5,256 nucleotides of DNA from positions 2,810 to 8,065 of the forward strand of contig JAGQRC010000126.1 in the NCBI GenBank assembly GCA_020425835.1. The letters are read 5' to 3'. Shown piece by piece: positions 1 to 5,256 of this stretch. The translations under genes were made by a program, and so were the position numbers. The first letter of the stretch is position 1. The number at the start of each line of letters is the position of its first letter. Origin of the DNA: Planctomycetota bacterium. GTDB taxonomy: Bacteria > Planctomycetota > UBA8108 > UBA1146 > JAJFFE01. The notes beneath the pieces are model-generated. The model ran no database searches. It was not told the origin of the DNA and saw nothing but the letters and a program-made list of their open reading frames with translations.

Positions 1-877
1 CCTCGCCGATGCCCTCCTCGTCGTCCAAGGTCATCACGAACTCCGACGGACCGGCTCGCTCGGCACCGCGAGCGGAGAGCGCCGACCAGACCGAGTCCGG
101 GATCGACCCGGTCCGGAAGGCGACGCGCACGCCGGTTCCGGAGCGGAAGGCGAGTGACCGGATCCCTTCGATGGAGTCGTGAGCGACGACTCGGCCTCGG
201 TCGAGGATCGCGACACGATCGCAGATCATCTCCACTTCGCTCAGGAGGTGCGAGTTCAGGAACACGGTGCAACCCCGCGCACAAATGGACCGGATCACCT
301 CGCGAACCGCCTTGCGCCCGACGGGATCCACGCCGTCGGTGGGCTCATCGAGGAAGATCACCGCGGGATCGCCCAGCATCGCCTGCGCGAGCCCCACGCG
401 CTGCTTCATCCCTTTCGAGTACTGGGTGACTCGGTCCCCCGCGCGATCCGACATTCCGACGATCGCGAGCTTCTCCTCCGTCTCACGTCGGAGTTCCGCA
501 CCTCGAAGCCCGGACAGCCGCCCGAAATAGTGGCAGACCCCGCGGCCGCTGAGGTACTTCGGAAAGCGATGACCTTCGGGCAAGTAGCCGATGCTCCGAC
601 GAGACTCTCGATCCCGGATGTCCCTCCCCAGCAGCGTCGCGGTCCCCCCCGACGGCCTCACGATCGACAACAGACACTTCACCAACGTCGACTTCCCCGC
701 GCCGTTGGGCCCCAGCAGCCCGAAACACGAGCCGCGAGGAACGTCGAGTGAGACTCCGTCGAGCGCCGCGATCGGGCCGTAGCGCTTGCCCAACCCTCGT
801 GTCGAAACTGCGAACTCCAATGAGGCACCTTCCGTCGACGCGATCCGCTCGTCGCCGTGTCGCACAGCGTCGAGCAT
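1..877 (-). CDS. ABC transporter ATP-binding protein (GldA/CcmA-like), C-terminus cut by the window edge
   Basis: This is the nucleotide-binding subunit of an ABC transporter, expected at the inner face of the membrane with a separate permease. I translated the frame from 877 to base 1 and it is open throughout, giving 292 residues. Visible motifs are Walker A GPNGAGKST (residues 56-64), Q-loop region IGYLPEGHRFP (96-106), a signature YSKGMKQR (153-160), Walker B VIFLDEPTDGVDP (173-185) and the H-loop His in LNSHLLSE (His210). The Q-loop has Glu where many families have Gln, and the signature is YSKGM rather than LSGGQ. Both variants are familiar in the drug/gliding (CcmA/GldA) branch. The start ATG at 877 is chosen because GGGAG lies 7 bases upstream. 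It gives a lead-in of about 23 residues before the usual TRGLGKRYG opening. The end is missing, so a C-terminal accessory domain cannot be excluded. The substrate cannot be told; the permease gene would be expected just beyond the left edge. Confidence is high for the family and low for any specific transport role. Confidence 0.95.
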   Translation of the reverse strand, partial: MLDAVRHGDERIASTEGASLEFAVSTRGLGKRYGPIAALDGVSLDVPRGSCFGLLGPNGAGKSTLVKCLLSIVRPSGGTATLLGRDIRDRESRRSIGYLPEGHRFPKYLSGRGVCHYFGRLSGLRGAELRRETEEKLAIVGMSDRAGDRVTQYSKGMKQRVGLAQAMLGDPAVIFLDEPTDGVDPVGRKAVREVIRSICARGCTVFLNSHLLSEVEMICDRVAILDRGRVVAHDSIEGIRSLAFRSGTGVRVAFRTGSIPDSVWSALSARGAERAGPSEFVMTLDDEEGIGE

Positions 878-884
878 CCGAGAT

Positions 885-889
885 CTCCC
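885..889 (-). promoter_or_regulatory. Ribosome binding site of the ABC ATPase gene
   Basis: On the minus strand GGGAG sits 7 bases before the ATG at 877. A nearby out-of-frame ATG at 891-889 overlaps this site and does not lead into the ABC reading frame, so the site decides in favour of 877. Confidence 0.6.
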
Positions 890-990
890 ATCAACGGGAC
901 CTGGGGCGCCGCCCCTCGCGCCGAGGCGCTGGACGTACGGTGGGCGTCCCCCGATCTCGACGCACGGAGCCGAGTCGGGACCGCTTGGGG

Positions 991-1019
991 TTGACGGTGA
1001 CGCTGGCTTCCCGGATACC
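991..1019 (+). promoter_or_regulatory. Possible sigma-70-type promoter for the small gene at 1079
   Basis: TTGACG (991-996, five of six bases of TTGACA) is separated by 17 bases from GATACC (1014-1019, a three-of-six match to TATAAT). A transcript would begin near 1026 and leave a leader of about 50 bases before the GTG at 1079. The -35 and spacing are good and the -10 is weak. It lies in the 201-base gap between two divergent genes, where at least one promoter is required. I found no equally good candidate for the ABC gene on the other strand. Confidence 0.35.
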
Positions 1020-1064
1020 GCCGGGTTCGGGAGTGGGCACGGCCCCTCTCGTGGCCCCATCAAC

Positions 1065-1070
1065 GGAAGG
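1065..1070 (+). promoter_or_regulatory. Ribosome binding site supporting a GTG start at 1079
   Basis: GGAAGG lies 8 bases before the GTG at 1079-1081. This spacing supports GTG as the true start of the 107-residue protein rather than a later ATG, the first of which is only at about residue 64. Confidence 0.6.
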
Positions 1071-1078
1071 TCGGACTC

Positions 1079-1402
1079 GTGAGCGAGTTGAGCAAAGATC
1101 CCTGGCGAACCACGAGCATCGCTCTGAAGTGGTGCACCCGAACGACCCACGAGAAATGGCGACAAGTCGGGCTCGGCGTGTTGCAGCGCGGACTGGAGCA
1201 GCGCGGCGACGTCGACGCCGGTCGACAGGTGATCGCGGTACACGGCAACCGCCATCACCGCGCGCTCATGGAGCGCTGCCTGGAGGAGGACACGGGTCGC
1301 TTCTGGGACCTCGTCTACAAGTACTGGCGCCCCCGCGGACCCCACGACGGGGTCAGTCGAGAGTCGATCGACCTCGCCGAGTTCCGCGAAGAGCTCGAGT
1401 GA
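1079..1402 (+). CDS. Small hypothetical protein, Trp- and Arg-rich, 107 residues
   Basis: I do not recognise this protein. It is likely to be real: it has a GTG start with a well-placed GGAAGG site, mostly G/C third codon positions, and a strong hairpin beginning 5 bases after its TGA. It is soluble-looking, with no signal peptide or membrane segment. It has five tryptophans (residues 9, 18, 27, 76, 83), a basic and His-containing middle (around GNRHHRALMERC, 56-67), an aromatic patch RFWDLVYKYWRP (74-85), and an acidic end (LAEFREELE). The first three Trp are spaced exactly nine residues apart. Cysteines are at 19 and 67. It is divergent from the ABC ATPase gene, and the terminator-like hairpin separates it from the downstream kinase, so it appears to be a single-gene unit. 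It could be a lineage-specific regulator or binding protein, but nothing in the sequence shows a function. Confidence 0.7.
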   Translation: MSELSKDPWRTTSIALKWCTRTTHEKWRQVGLGVLQRGLEQRGDVDAGRQVIAVHGNRHHRALMERCLEEDTGRFWDLVYKYWRPRGPHDGVSRESIDLAEFREELE

Positions 1403-1406
1403 TCGT

Positions 1407-1457
1407 TCCGTCCGGTCGGCGGGCGTCTCGTCGGCCGACCGGACGGATCGCACTTTT
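1407..1457 (+). terminator. Intrinsic terminator-like hairpin after the small gene
   Basis: A perfect 14-bp stem pairs TCCGTCCGGTCGGC (1407-1420) with GCCGACCGGACGGA (1434-1447) around a 13-base loop. TTTT follows at 1454-1457 after a 6-base gap. It begins 5 bases after the stop codon at 1400-1402. The stem is very strong, but the T-run is short and displaced, so it may act as an RNA end-stabiliser or a rho-assisted terminator rather than a textbook intrinsic one. Confidence 0.7.
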
Positions 1458-1554
1458 CCGCGGTTCGATCTTGCGCGGACGCACCCCCGGCCGTATCACC
1501 CATAGGGTTGCCCAATGATTGCAAAGACCAATTTCCCGCTCGTGCTAACGCTCG

Positions 1555-1583
1555 TTGACGTGCCCCCTCCGTCGGCATAGCCT
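1555..1583 (+). promoter_or_regulatory. Possible sigma-70-type promoter for the histidine kinase gene
   Basis: TTGACG (1555-1560) is followed after 17 bases by TAGCCT (1578-1583). The -35 matches TTGACA at five of six bases, and the -10 matches TATAAT at only three. A transcript would start near 1590 and carry a leader of about 120 bases that includes the inverted repeat at 1624-1656. The same TTGACG with 17-base spacing appears at 991-1019. This is tentative because such matches arise by chance. Confidence 0.3.
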
Positions 1584-1623
1584 TTCCGAAGTGGCCTGGG
1601 GCTTGGGTTTGGCGAGATGTCGC

Positions 1624-1656
1624 GCTCTTCGAACGACGTCGCATCCATCGAAGAGC
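1624..1656 (+). repeat. Perfect 9-bp inverted repeat in the kinase gene leader
   Basis: GCTCTTCGA (1624-1632) and TCGAAGAGC (1648-1656) are perfect reverse complements around a 15-base spacer. The element lies between the possible promoter at 1555-1583 and the kinase start at 1709. It could be an operator for a dimeric regulator, with half-sites about 24 bases apart centre to centre (a little over two helical turns), or an RNA hairpin in the leader. There is no T-run directly after it, so a terminator is less likely. Confidence 0.5.
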
Positions 1657-1708
1657 CTGCGCTCGTTTCAATCCCTCACGTCATGTATACGGGGGACCGA
1701 ACTCGACC

Positions 1709-3433
1709 ATGGATCGACGAAGCAAGACACCTGTTTCTTCGTTGCCCATTCCCCTGCTCCTCGGCCATCTCGTCGTCTTGTTCGTCGAGCCTTTCGGAGA
1801 CCGAGCGCCTTCGCTGCAACCGCTCTTCTGGCCATCGTGCGGGACGGCGCTCGCCCTTTTCCTCTTGTCGCCCCCTCGAGTCTGGCCATTGACGGTGTTC
1901 GGTCTCGTCGCGGCCGACGGACTCGTCTACTACGCGACCGGGGGCGGATATCCCGGGATCGACGTTCCGCGACACGTCGCCGCCCTGGTCGCTGGAGCGG
2001 CGCTCCGACCACTTCTCGGTGACAGACCGGACGCGACGAGAACTCGAGAGCTCGTCTGGCTCGTCACGATCGGCTGCGTCGCGGCCCCATTGCTCGCGGC
2101 TCTCGTTCGATCGCTGCTCCCCGGATTCCACGATGGTGCCCTCGAGATCGAGTGGAGCAGTGATGGACTCGGGGTCCTGATCGTCGTTCCCCTCGTGCTT
2201 TCCTTGCACTCGAAGTCCGAGCGGCAGCTCAGCACCTCGACGATCCTCGAGATGACGCTCACGCTGCTCGTCACCGGTCTCGCCATCCCGGTCTTTCTCG
2301 ACTCCACGGTGCAGAAGAGCGACTCCTTCACGGACTTCCCGTACGCCCTCCTCCCCCTGGTGCTCTGGTGCGCCTATCGGTCGCGATTGTTGATCCTCAC
2401 CCTCCAACTCCTCCTGATCGCCACAGCGACGGTGACCCTCGGGCCGGACCAGCGAGGGGAATCCAGTGCGCTCTCCGACCAAGTGTTCCTGTGGACCCTG
2501 TCACTCACCGCGCTGTTCCTCGGCGTCGCGTCCAAGGAGCGGAAGCGGGCCATGGACTCGACGCTGAGAATGCACGACGCCTTGTCGCGCTTGGAGAAGC
2601 AAGAGCTCCCCGCACGCGTCGCGTCGGGGATCGCCCACGACTTCAAGAACGACCTCCTGGTCATCTCGGGATGGCTCGAGGAGCTCGAGGCCTCCGCCGA
2701 CCTCAGCGACGGGGACTCACAGGAAGCCTTGCGGTTCATGCGCGCGGCGCTCGGACGATCCTCGGATCTCGCGCATCGGCTCCTGCGCCTCGGGGACGAC
2801 ACGCCACTTCGTCGCCCGGGAACACTCGCCGTCCGAGACTACCTCGACGCGAGTGTCCGGGCCTGGGGGTCCATCGTCGGCGGTCGACACACCCTCAGCC
2901 TCCGCGACGTCCCCGCCGTCGCCGTCGCAGCGGTCCCCGATGAGCTCGAGCATGCGCTGATCAACCTGATCCTGAATGCCCGCGATGCGATGCCGCGCGG
3001 CGGAGACATCGTGCTGGAGGGGGACCTCCGGAAGATCCGCAAGGAAGATCGCGTCGACTATCCCGAGCTCAAGCCGGGGACGTACGCCCGGATTCGAGTC
3101 ATCGACAGCGGCGTCGGGATCACTGCCGAGAACGCGGACCGCGTGTTCGAACCGTTCTTCTCGACCAAACGAAACAGCGGGGGCTCGGGACTCGGGCTCT
3201 CGTCCGTCGCGTCGTTCGCGAGGAAGTACGGCGGGACGATTCGATTCGAGTCCATACCCGACCGCGGGACGACGTTCACGCTCTACCTGCGCGTCACCCC
3301 GGAGTATGCGAAACCGACGAGCTCGTTCGGTGCCGAGCGATCGAAGTCACCCGACGAGTCCCCGCCGACCTCCGGACCTCCCGGGACCCGCTCGCGTCGA
3401 CCCGAGGGTTGGGGAGACTTCGAGCCGGCGTGA
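1709..3433 (+). CDS. MASE1-domain sensor histidine kinase, membrane-bound
   Basis: This is an inner-membrane sensor kinase that should autophosphorylate on His and pass the phosphate to a response regulator. Residues 1-275 form a multi-pass membrane region of about 8-10 hydrophobic segments with MASE1 hallmarks: FWPSCGTALALFLL near 40-53 and WSSDGLGVLIVVPL near 149-162. A linker (275-300) leads to the phosphoacceptor helix, GIAHDFKNDLLVI with His310. The ATPase domain follows: N-box LINLILNARDAM (417-428), D-box VIDSGVGI (464-471), F-box VFEPFFSTK (479-487) and G-box GGSGLGL (491-497). The catalytic core ends near 530, and a Pro/Ser/Arg-rich tail of about 44 residues follows with no recognised domain. 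There is no PAS, HAMP or receiver domain. No in-frame ATG or GTG lies in the roughly 110 bases upstream, so ATG 1709 is the start, although the best ribosome site (GGGGGA, 1691-1696) is 12 bases away, which is long. No response regulator is adjacent; the next gene converges from the other strand. The ligand is unknown. Confidence 0.93.
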   Translation: MDRRSKTPVSSLPIPLLLGHLVVLFVEPFGDRAPSLQPLFWPSCGTALALFLLSPPRVWPLTVFGLVAADGLVYYATGGGYPGIDVPRHVAALVAGAALRPLLGDRPDATRTRELVWLVTIGCVAAPLLAALVRSLLPGFHDGALEIEWSSDGLGVLIVVPLVLSLHSKSERQLSTSTILEMTLTLLVTGLAIPVFLDSTVQKSDSFTDFPYALLPLVLWCAYRSRLLILTLQLLLIATATVTLGPDQRGESSALSDQVFLWTLSLTALFLGVASKERKRAMDSTLRMHDALSRLEKQELPARVASGIAHDFKNDLLVISGWLEELEASADLSDGDSQEALRFMRAALGRSSDLAHRLLRLGDDTPLRRPGTLAVRDYLDASVRAWGSIVGGRHTLSLRDVPAVAVAAVPDELEHALINLILNARDAMPRGGDIVLEGDLRKIRKEDRVDYPELKPGTYARIRVIDSGVGITAENADRVFEPFFSTKRNSGGSGLGLSSVASFARKYGGTIRFESIPDRGTTFTLYLRVTPEYAKPTSSFGAERSKSPDESPPTSGPPGTRSRRPEGWGDFEPA

Positions 3434-3498
3434 CCCGACGCCGTGGGAACGCACTGGAACTTGCGCGATGCCGTTGAGGTGGGTGCGCGATGAGTCCG

Positions 3499-4629
3499 CT
3501 ACGGTGCTTGTGCGACGGACTCGAAAGCGATCGCGACGAGCGTGAAGTCATCGACGACCGTCGCCCCCGACGCTCGCTCCACACCCTGCCGAATGCGCTC
3601 CGGCTCGGACGCGTTCGGACCCGTCGGGCCATCGCCCTCGAGGATCAGTTGCTCGAGATCGTCGACCGTCCAGCGCTGGCCGCTCGGCGTCTCGATGTCG
3701 TAGACGCCATCCGTGAACAGGTAGAGGCGAGAGCACGCCGCGACGACGACCGACTCGGTCGGGTACTTCCCCTGCGGAAGAATGCCGAGGGCGAGGCTCG
3801 GCGTCTGGAGCCGCACGACCTCGCCTTCGCCGGACGCGTCGACGAGCAGACCGGGAGGATGTCCCGCCGATGCGTACTCCAACCGCCGAGTCGCCGGGTC
3901 CCAGACGCCGTACCAGAGCGTGAAGAACAATCCACCGTGGTCGCGCATGCCGAACCGCGCGTTCAACGCGGACAGGACCTCGGCGGGTGATCCGAAGTCG
4001 ACGTCCGGGAGCGAGCGCTTCTGGAGGACGTTGAGGATCGACACCGCGTGCAGCGCCGAACCCAACCCGTGCCCGGACACGTCCAGAACGTAGAACGACC
4101 AACGATCATCGGTCCGCTGGTACCCGAGTCCGTCGCCACCGAGCTGCTCGGATGGCACGAAGCACCAGTGAAACGCGATCTCCGGGTGGGAGATGGGTTC
4201 CGGAAGGAGCGCCTGGACGTAGCGCGCCGCACGCTCGAACTCGGAGCGTTGTTGCCCCTGCGCCTCGACCTGGTCCGGTGCGCGACACTCGTGTCGCAGC
4301 GCGGTTCCGCCGACGCGCAGCAGCATCCCGACCGGCAGCGTGGCGGTCCCCTCGACTCGAGTGCCACCGATGAACGTGCCGTTCGTGCTGCCGAGGTCGG
4401 CGACGGTGAGCGCCGGTCCGTCGCGCCGAATTCGACAGTGGCGGCCCGACACCGACGGATCGTCGAGAACCAAACCGGGTCCCTTGCGACCGATCTCCAG
4501 GGACTCGCCATCCTCGATCACGACGCGCCGCCCGCGACTCGCCCCCTCGGTGAACACCAGCGAGTGCTCGAGCGCATCATCCTCACCGCCGGGGAGCGGC
4601 CCCTGGATCATGGTGGTGTAGTCGGCCAT
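3499..4629 (-). CDS. FHA domain fused to a SpoIIE/RsbU-type PP2C Ser/Thr phosphatase
   Basis: A 376-residue soluble signalling protein. The FHA domain (about 25-115) should bind phosphothreonine peptides and keeps the key residues: IGRKG with Arg48, SGRHC with Ser61 and His64, and STNGT with Asn83. A short helical linker with the RsbU-like ARYVQALLPEP (135-145) leads to a metal-dependent phosphatase. Its motifs are LGGDGLGY (163-170), VLDVSGHGLGSA (181-192), YASAGHPPGLL (252-262), LFTDGVYDIETPSG (304-317) and VVDDFTLVAI (358-367). The candidate metal-binding acids Asp166, Asp183, Asp307 and Asp360/361 are present, so it looks active. In the known family the substrate is often a phosphorylated STAS anti-anti-sigma factor; none is in the window. 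The N-terminus has DYTTMIQG (3-10), a possible kinase target. The frame stays open up to 4830, but ATG 4629 is chosen because AGGGAG sits 5 bases before it and the upstream translation resembles no domain. It converges with the kinase gene, leaving 65 bases between the stops. Confidence 0.93.
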   Translation of the reverse strand: MADYTTMIQGPLPGGEDDALEHSLVFTEGASRGRRVVIEDGESLEIGRKGPGLVLDDPSVSGRHCRIRRDGPALTVADLGSTNGTFIGGTRVEGTATLPVGMLLRVGGTALRHECRAPDQVEAQGQQRSEFERAARYVQALLPEPISHPEIAFHWCFVPSEQLGGDGLGYQRTDDRWSFYVLDVSGHGLGSALHAVSILNVLQKRSLPDVDFGSPAEVLSALNARFGMRDHGGLFFTLWYGVWDPATRRLEYASAGHPPGLLVDASGEGEVVRLQTPSLALGILPQGKYPTESVVVAACSRLYLFTDGVYDIETPSGQRWTVDDLEQLILEGDGPTGPNASEPERIRQGVERASGATVVDDFTLVAIAFESVAQAP

Positions 4630-4634
4630 CGCAG

Positions 4635-4640
4635 CTCCCT
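4635..4640 (-). promoter_or_regulatory. Ribosome binding site fixing the FHA-phosphatase start at 4629
   Basis: On the minus strand AGGGAG lies 5 bases before the ATG at 4629. The alternative start at 4830 would add 67 Arg/Ser/Pro-rich residues with no recognisable domain. This site is the main reason to prefer the shorter protein. Confidence 0.7.
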
Positions 4641-4682
4641 CACCGGTCCACCGACGCCGGAGATCGTGACGCGACTCGGACT

Positions 4683-4698
4683 CCCTCGGGACCGAGGG
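4683..4698 (-). other. Short GC-rich hairpin in the phosphatase gene leader
   Basis: A 6-bp stem CCCTCG/CGAGGG encloses the tetraloop-sized GGAC. It can be extended by an outer pairing of 4679-4682 with 4706-4709 across an unpaired stretch. It lies about 55 bases before the ATG at 4629 and has no T-run on either strand. It may be a leader structure, but a stem of this size is common by chance in GC-rich DNA. Confidence 0.25.
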
Positions 4699-5012
4699 CA
4701 CCCGGAGTCGCCGACTCGCCTGCGAACTCGGGTCGTGACGGAGAGAGCGTAGCGGACGCGGCGGTCCACGATCAACCGACGAGCCGAGCGTCGGGTCGAA
4801 CACCGGGTTCTGATCCCCACCCGCCCGCACTGTTCACGAGCCCGCGGCTACGAAGCCACAAGACACCCGCCGGCTGCGTCATACGAACGAACTCGATCCT
4901 CGAAGACCCATACTGGTCGCCTCCGGTCGACTCCGTCCGTCTTTGTTGCCAGCGAACGCCCCATCAGCCCGGTCCTCGGCGACTCTGGCTTTGTCGCAGC
5001 TCCTCGATGGAG

Positions 5013-5256
5013 TTACCCGCTCCTCGGCATCTCCAGGCAAACCCGGAAGCCGGAGTCTTCGGTCGCGCTCCCCATGTCGAAGCGCTCTCGGATGCGGCAC
5101 GCGGATTCCCCCTCCAGATAGGAGCCGCCGCGCACGATGTAGCGGCCGCGACTGGCGGAGCGATCCCGGCACCACTCGACGACGTTGCCGATCATGTCGC
5201 ACAACCCGAGCTTGGGGCTCGGGGGGAACTGCTTCACCGGTGCCGTGGTGTCCTTC
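5013..5256 (-). CDS. FGE-sulfatase (SUMF1-like) domain protein, C-terminal fragment; N-terminus beyond the window
   Basis: The last 80 residues of a protein with the formylglycine-generating-enzyme fold. The frame is open to the right edge and ends at TAA (5015-5013). Family hallmarks in order are APVKQFPPSPKLGLCDMIGNVVEWCRD (residues 5-31 of the fragment), YIVRGGSYL (39-47), ACRIRERF (52-59) and DSGFRV (67-72) near the end. In true FGE the stretch after RGGS carries two active-site cysteines five residues apart. Here the first aligns with Glu48 and only the second is present as Cys53, and the usual NVWEW is NVVEW. It is therefore probably not a sulfatase activator. Relatives without that Cys pair are common as domains of unknown or non-haem-iron function, and in some bacteria they are fused to Ser/Thr kinases. 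An internal GTG at 5237 falls inside the conserved fold and is not a start. The gene is read in the same direction as the FHA-phosphatase, 383 bases upstream of it. Confidence 0.9.
   Translation of the reverse strand, partial: KDTTAPVKQFPPSPKLGLCDMIGNVVEWCRDRSASRGRYIVRGGSYLEGESACRIRERFDMGSATEDSGFRVCLEMPRSG

Larger units (their letters stand above)
4630..5012. other. Intergenic region between the FGE-like gene and the FHA-phosphatase gene
   Basis: This 383-base stretch lacks a convincing gene on either strand; its open frames are low-complexity Arg/Ser/Pro translations. It must hold the leader of the FHA-phosphatase gene. On the minus strand a weak promoter-like pair, TTGATC (4775-4770) and TACGCT (4751-4746) with an 18-base spacer, would give a leader of about 110 bases. 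That leader would contain a short hairpin at 4683-4698 (CCCTCG/CGAGGG around GGAC). After the FGE-like stop codon I see only a trivial 4-bp stem and no terminator, so read-through from the FGE-like gene into the phosphatase gene remains possible. Confidence 0.5.

Noticed and set aside
748..1518. Plus-strand open frame of 256 residues
   Set aside because: It is Arg/Pro-rich, overlaps the start of the ABC gene and covers the small gene in another frame; no ribosome site or domain was seen.
1490..1560. Possible riboswitch (GCAAAGACC resembles part of a cyclic-di-GMP-I aptamer)
   Set aside because: Only a short A-rich piece matches; the second conserved helix, tetraloop and receptor elements are absent.
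1676..2482. Long minus-strand open frame antisense to the kinase gene
   Set aside because: It is rich in Glu/Arg/Gly with no domain, as expected opposite a GC-rich gene with biased codons; the plus-strand kinase motifs are unambiguous.
3426..3443. 6-bp stem CGGCGT/ACGCCG at the kinase stop codon as a terminator
   Set aside because: The stem is short, it overlaps the coding end and no T-run follows.
3492..3522. 7-bp inverted repeat GAGTCCG/CGGACTC at the end of the phosphatase gene
   Set aside because: The loop is 17 bases, the right arm lies inside coding sequence and there is no T-run on the minus strand; chance is likely.
4630..4830. N-terminal extension of 67 residues on the FHA-phosphatase, starting at 4830
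   Set aside because: The extension is Arg/Ser/Pro-rich with no domain, while ATG 4629 has AGGGAG at ideal spacing.
4879..5202. Minus-strand open frame of 107 residues overlapping the FGE-like gene
   Set aside because: It is Arg-rich and lies in a different frame from the clearly conserved FGE fold, so it is a shadow frame.
1..5256. CRISPR array, insertion sequence, tRNA or attachment site
   Set aside because: I found no repeated spaced units, no transposase motifs, no terminal inverted repeats and no cloverleaf-like sequence on either strand.

Overview
The window is G+C-rich bacterial DNA, by eye roughly two thirds G+C, with third codon positions strongly biased to G/C. I see no phage, transposon, CRISPR or RNA genes. 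The gene types suggest a signalling-rich, large-genome bacterium: an FHA domain fused to a SpoIIE/RsbU-type phosphatase, a MASE1 sensor histidine kinase, an FGE-sulfatase-fold (SUMF1-like) protein, and a GldA/CcmA-type ABC ATPase with a long N-terminal lead-in. Planctomycetota is my first guess and Myxococcota the second. This is inference from gene content, since no rRNA or marker gene is present.

Layout: (1) 1-877, minus strand: an ABC transporter ATPase with its start in the window and its C-terminus cut by the left edge. (2) 878-1078: a divergent intergenic region with a plausible promoter for the next gene. (3) 1079-1402, plus strand: a 107-residue unrecognised protein, followed immediately by a 14-bp-stem terminator-like hairpin. 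(4) 1403-1708: a non-coding leader with a possible promoter and a perfect 9-bp inverted repeat. (5) 1709-3433, plus strand: a MASE1 histidine kinase. (6) 3499-4629, minus strand, convergent with the kinase: an FHA plus PP2C/SpoIIE phosphatase. (7) 4630-5012: a 383-bp gap with no convincing gene. (8) 5013-5256, minus strand: the C-terminal 80 residues of an FGE-sulfatase-domain protein whose N-terminus lies beyond the right edge.

How the genes fit together: the kinase and the FHA-phosphatase are both signalling outputs, but they are convergent, so they are not one operon. No receiver domain, STAS anti-anti-sigma factor, anti-sigma kinase or Ser/Thr kinase is present, so their partners must lie elsewhere. 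The FHA-phosphatase carries a Thr-Thr motif near its N-terminus, which recalls substrates of Ser/Thr kinases. The FGE-like protein has Glu where classical FGE has its first active-site Cys, so it is probably not a sulfatase-activating enzyme. Nothing here is a clearly new multi-gene system. The best leads are the architecture of the FHA-phosphatase, the inverted repeat in the kinase leader, and the isolated small Trp-rich gene with its own terminator.
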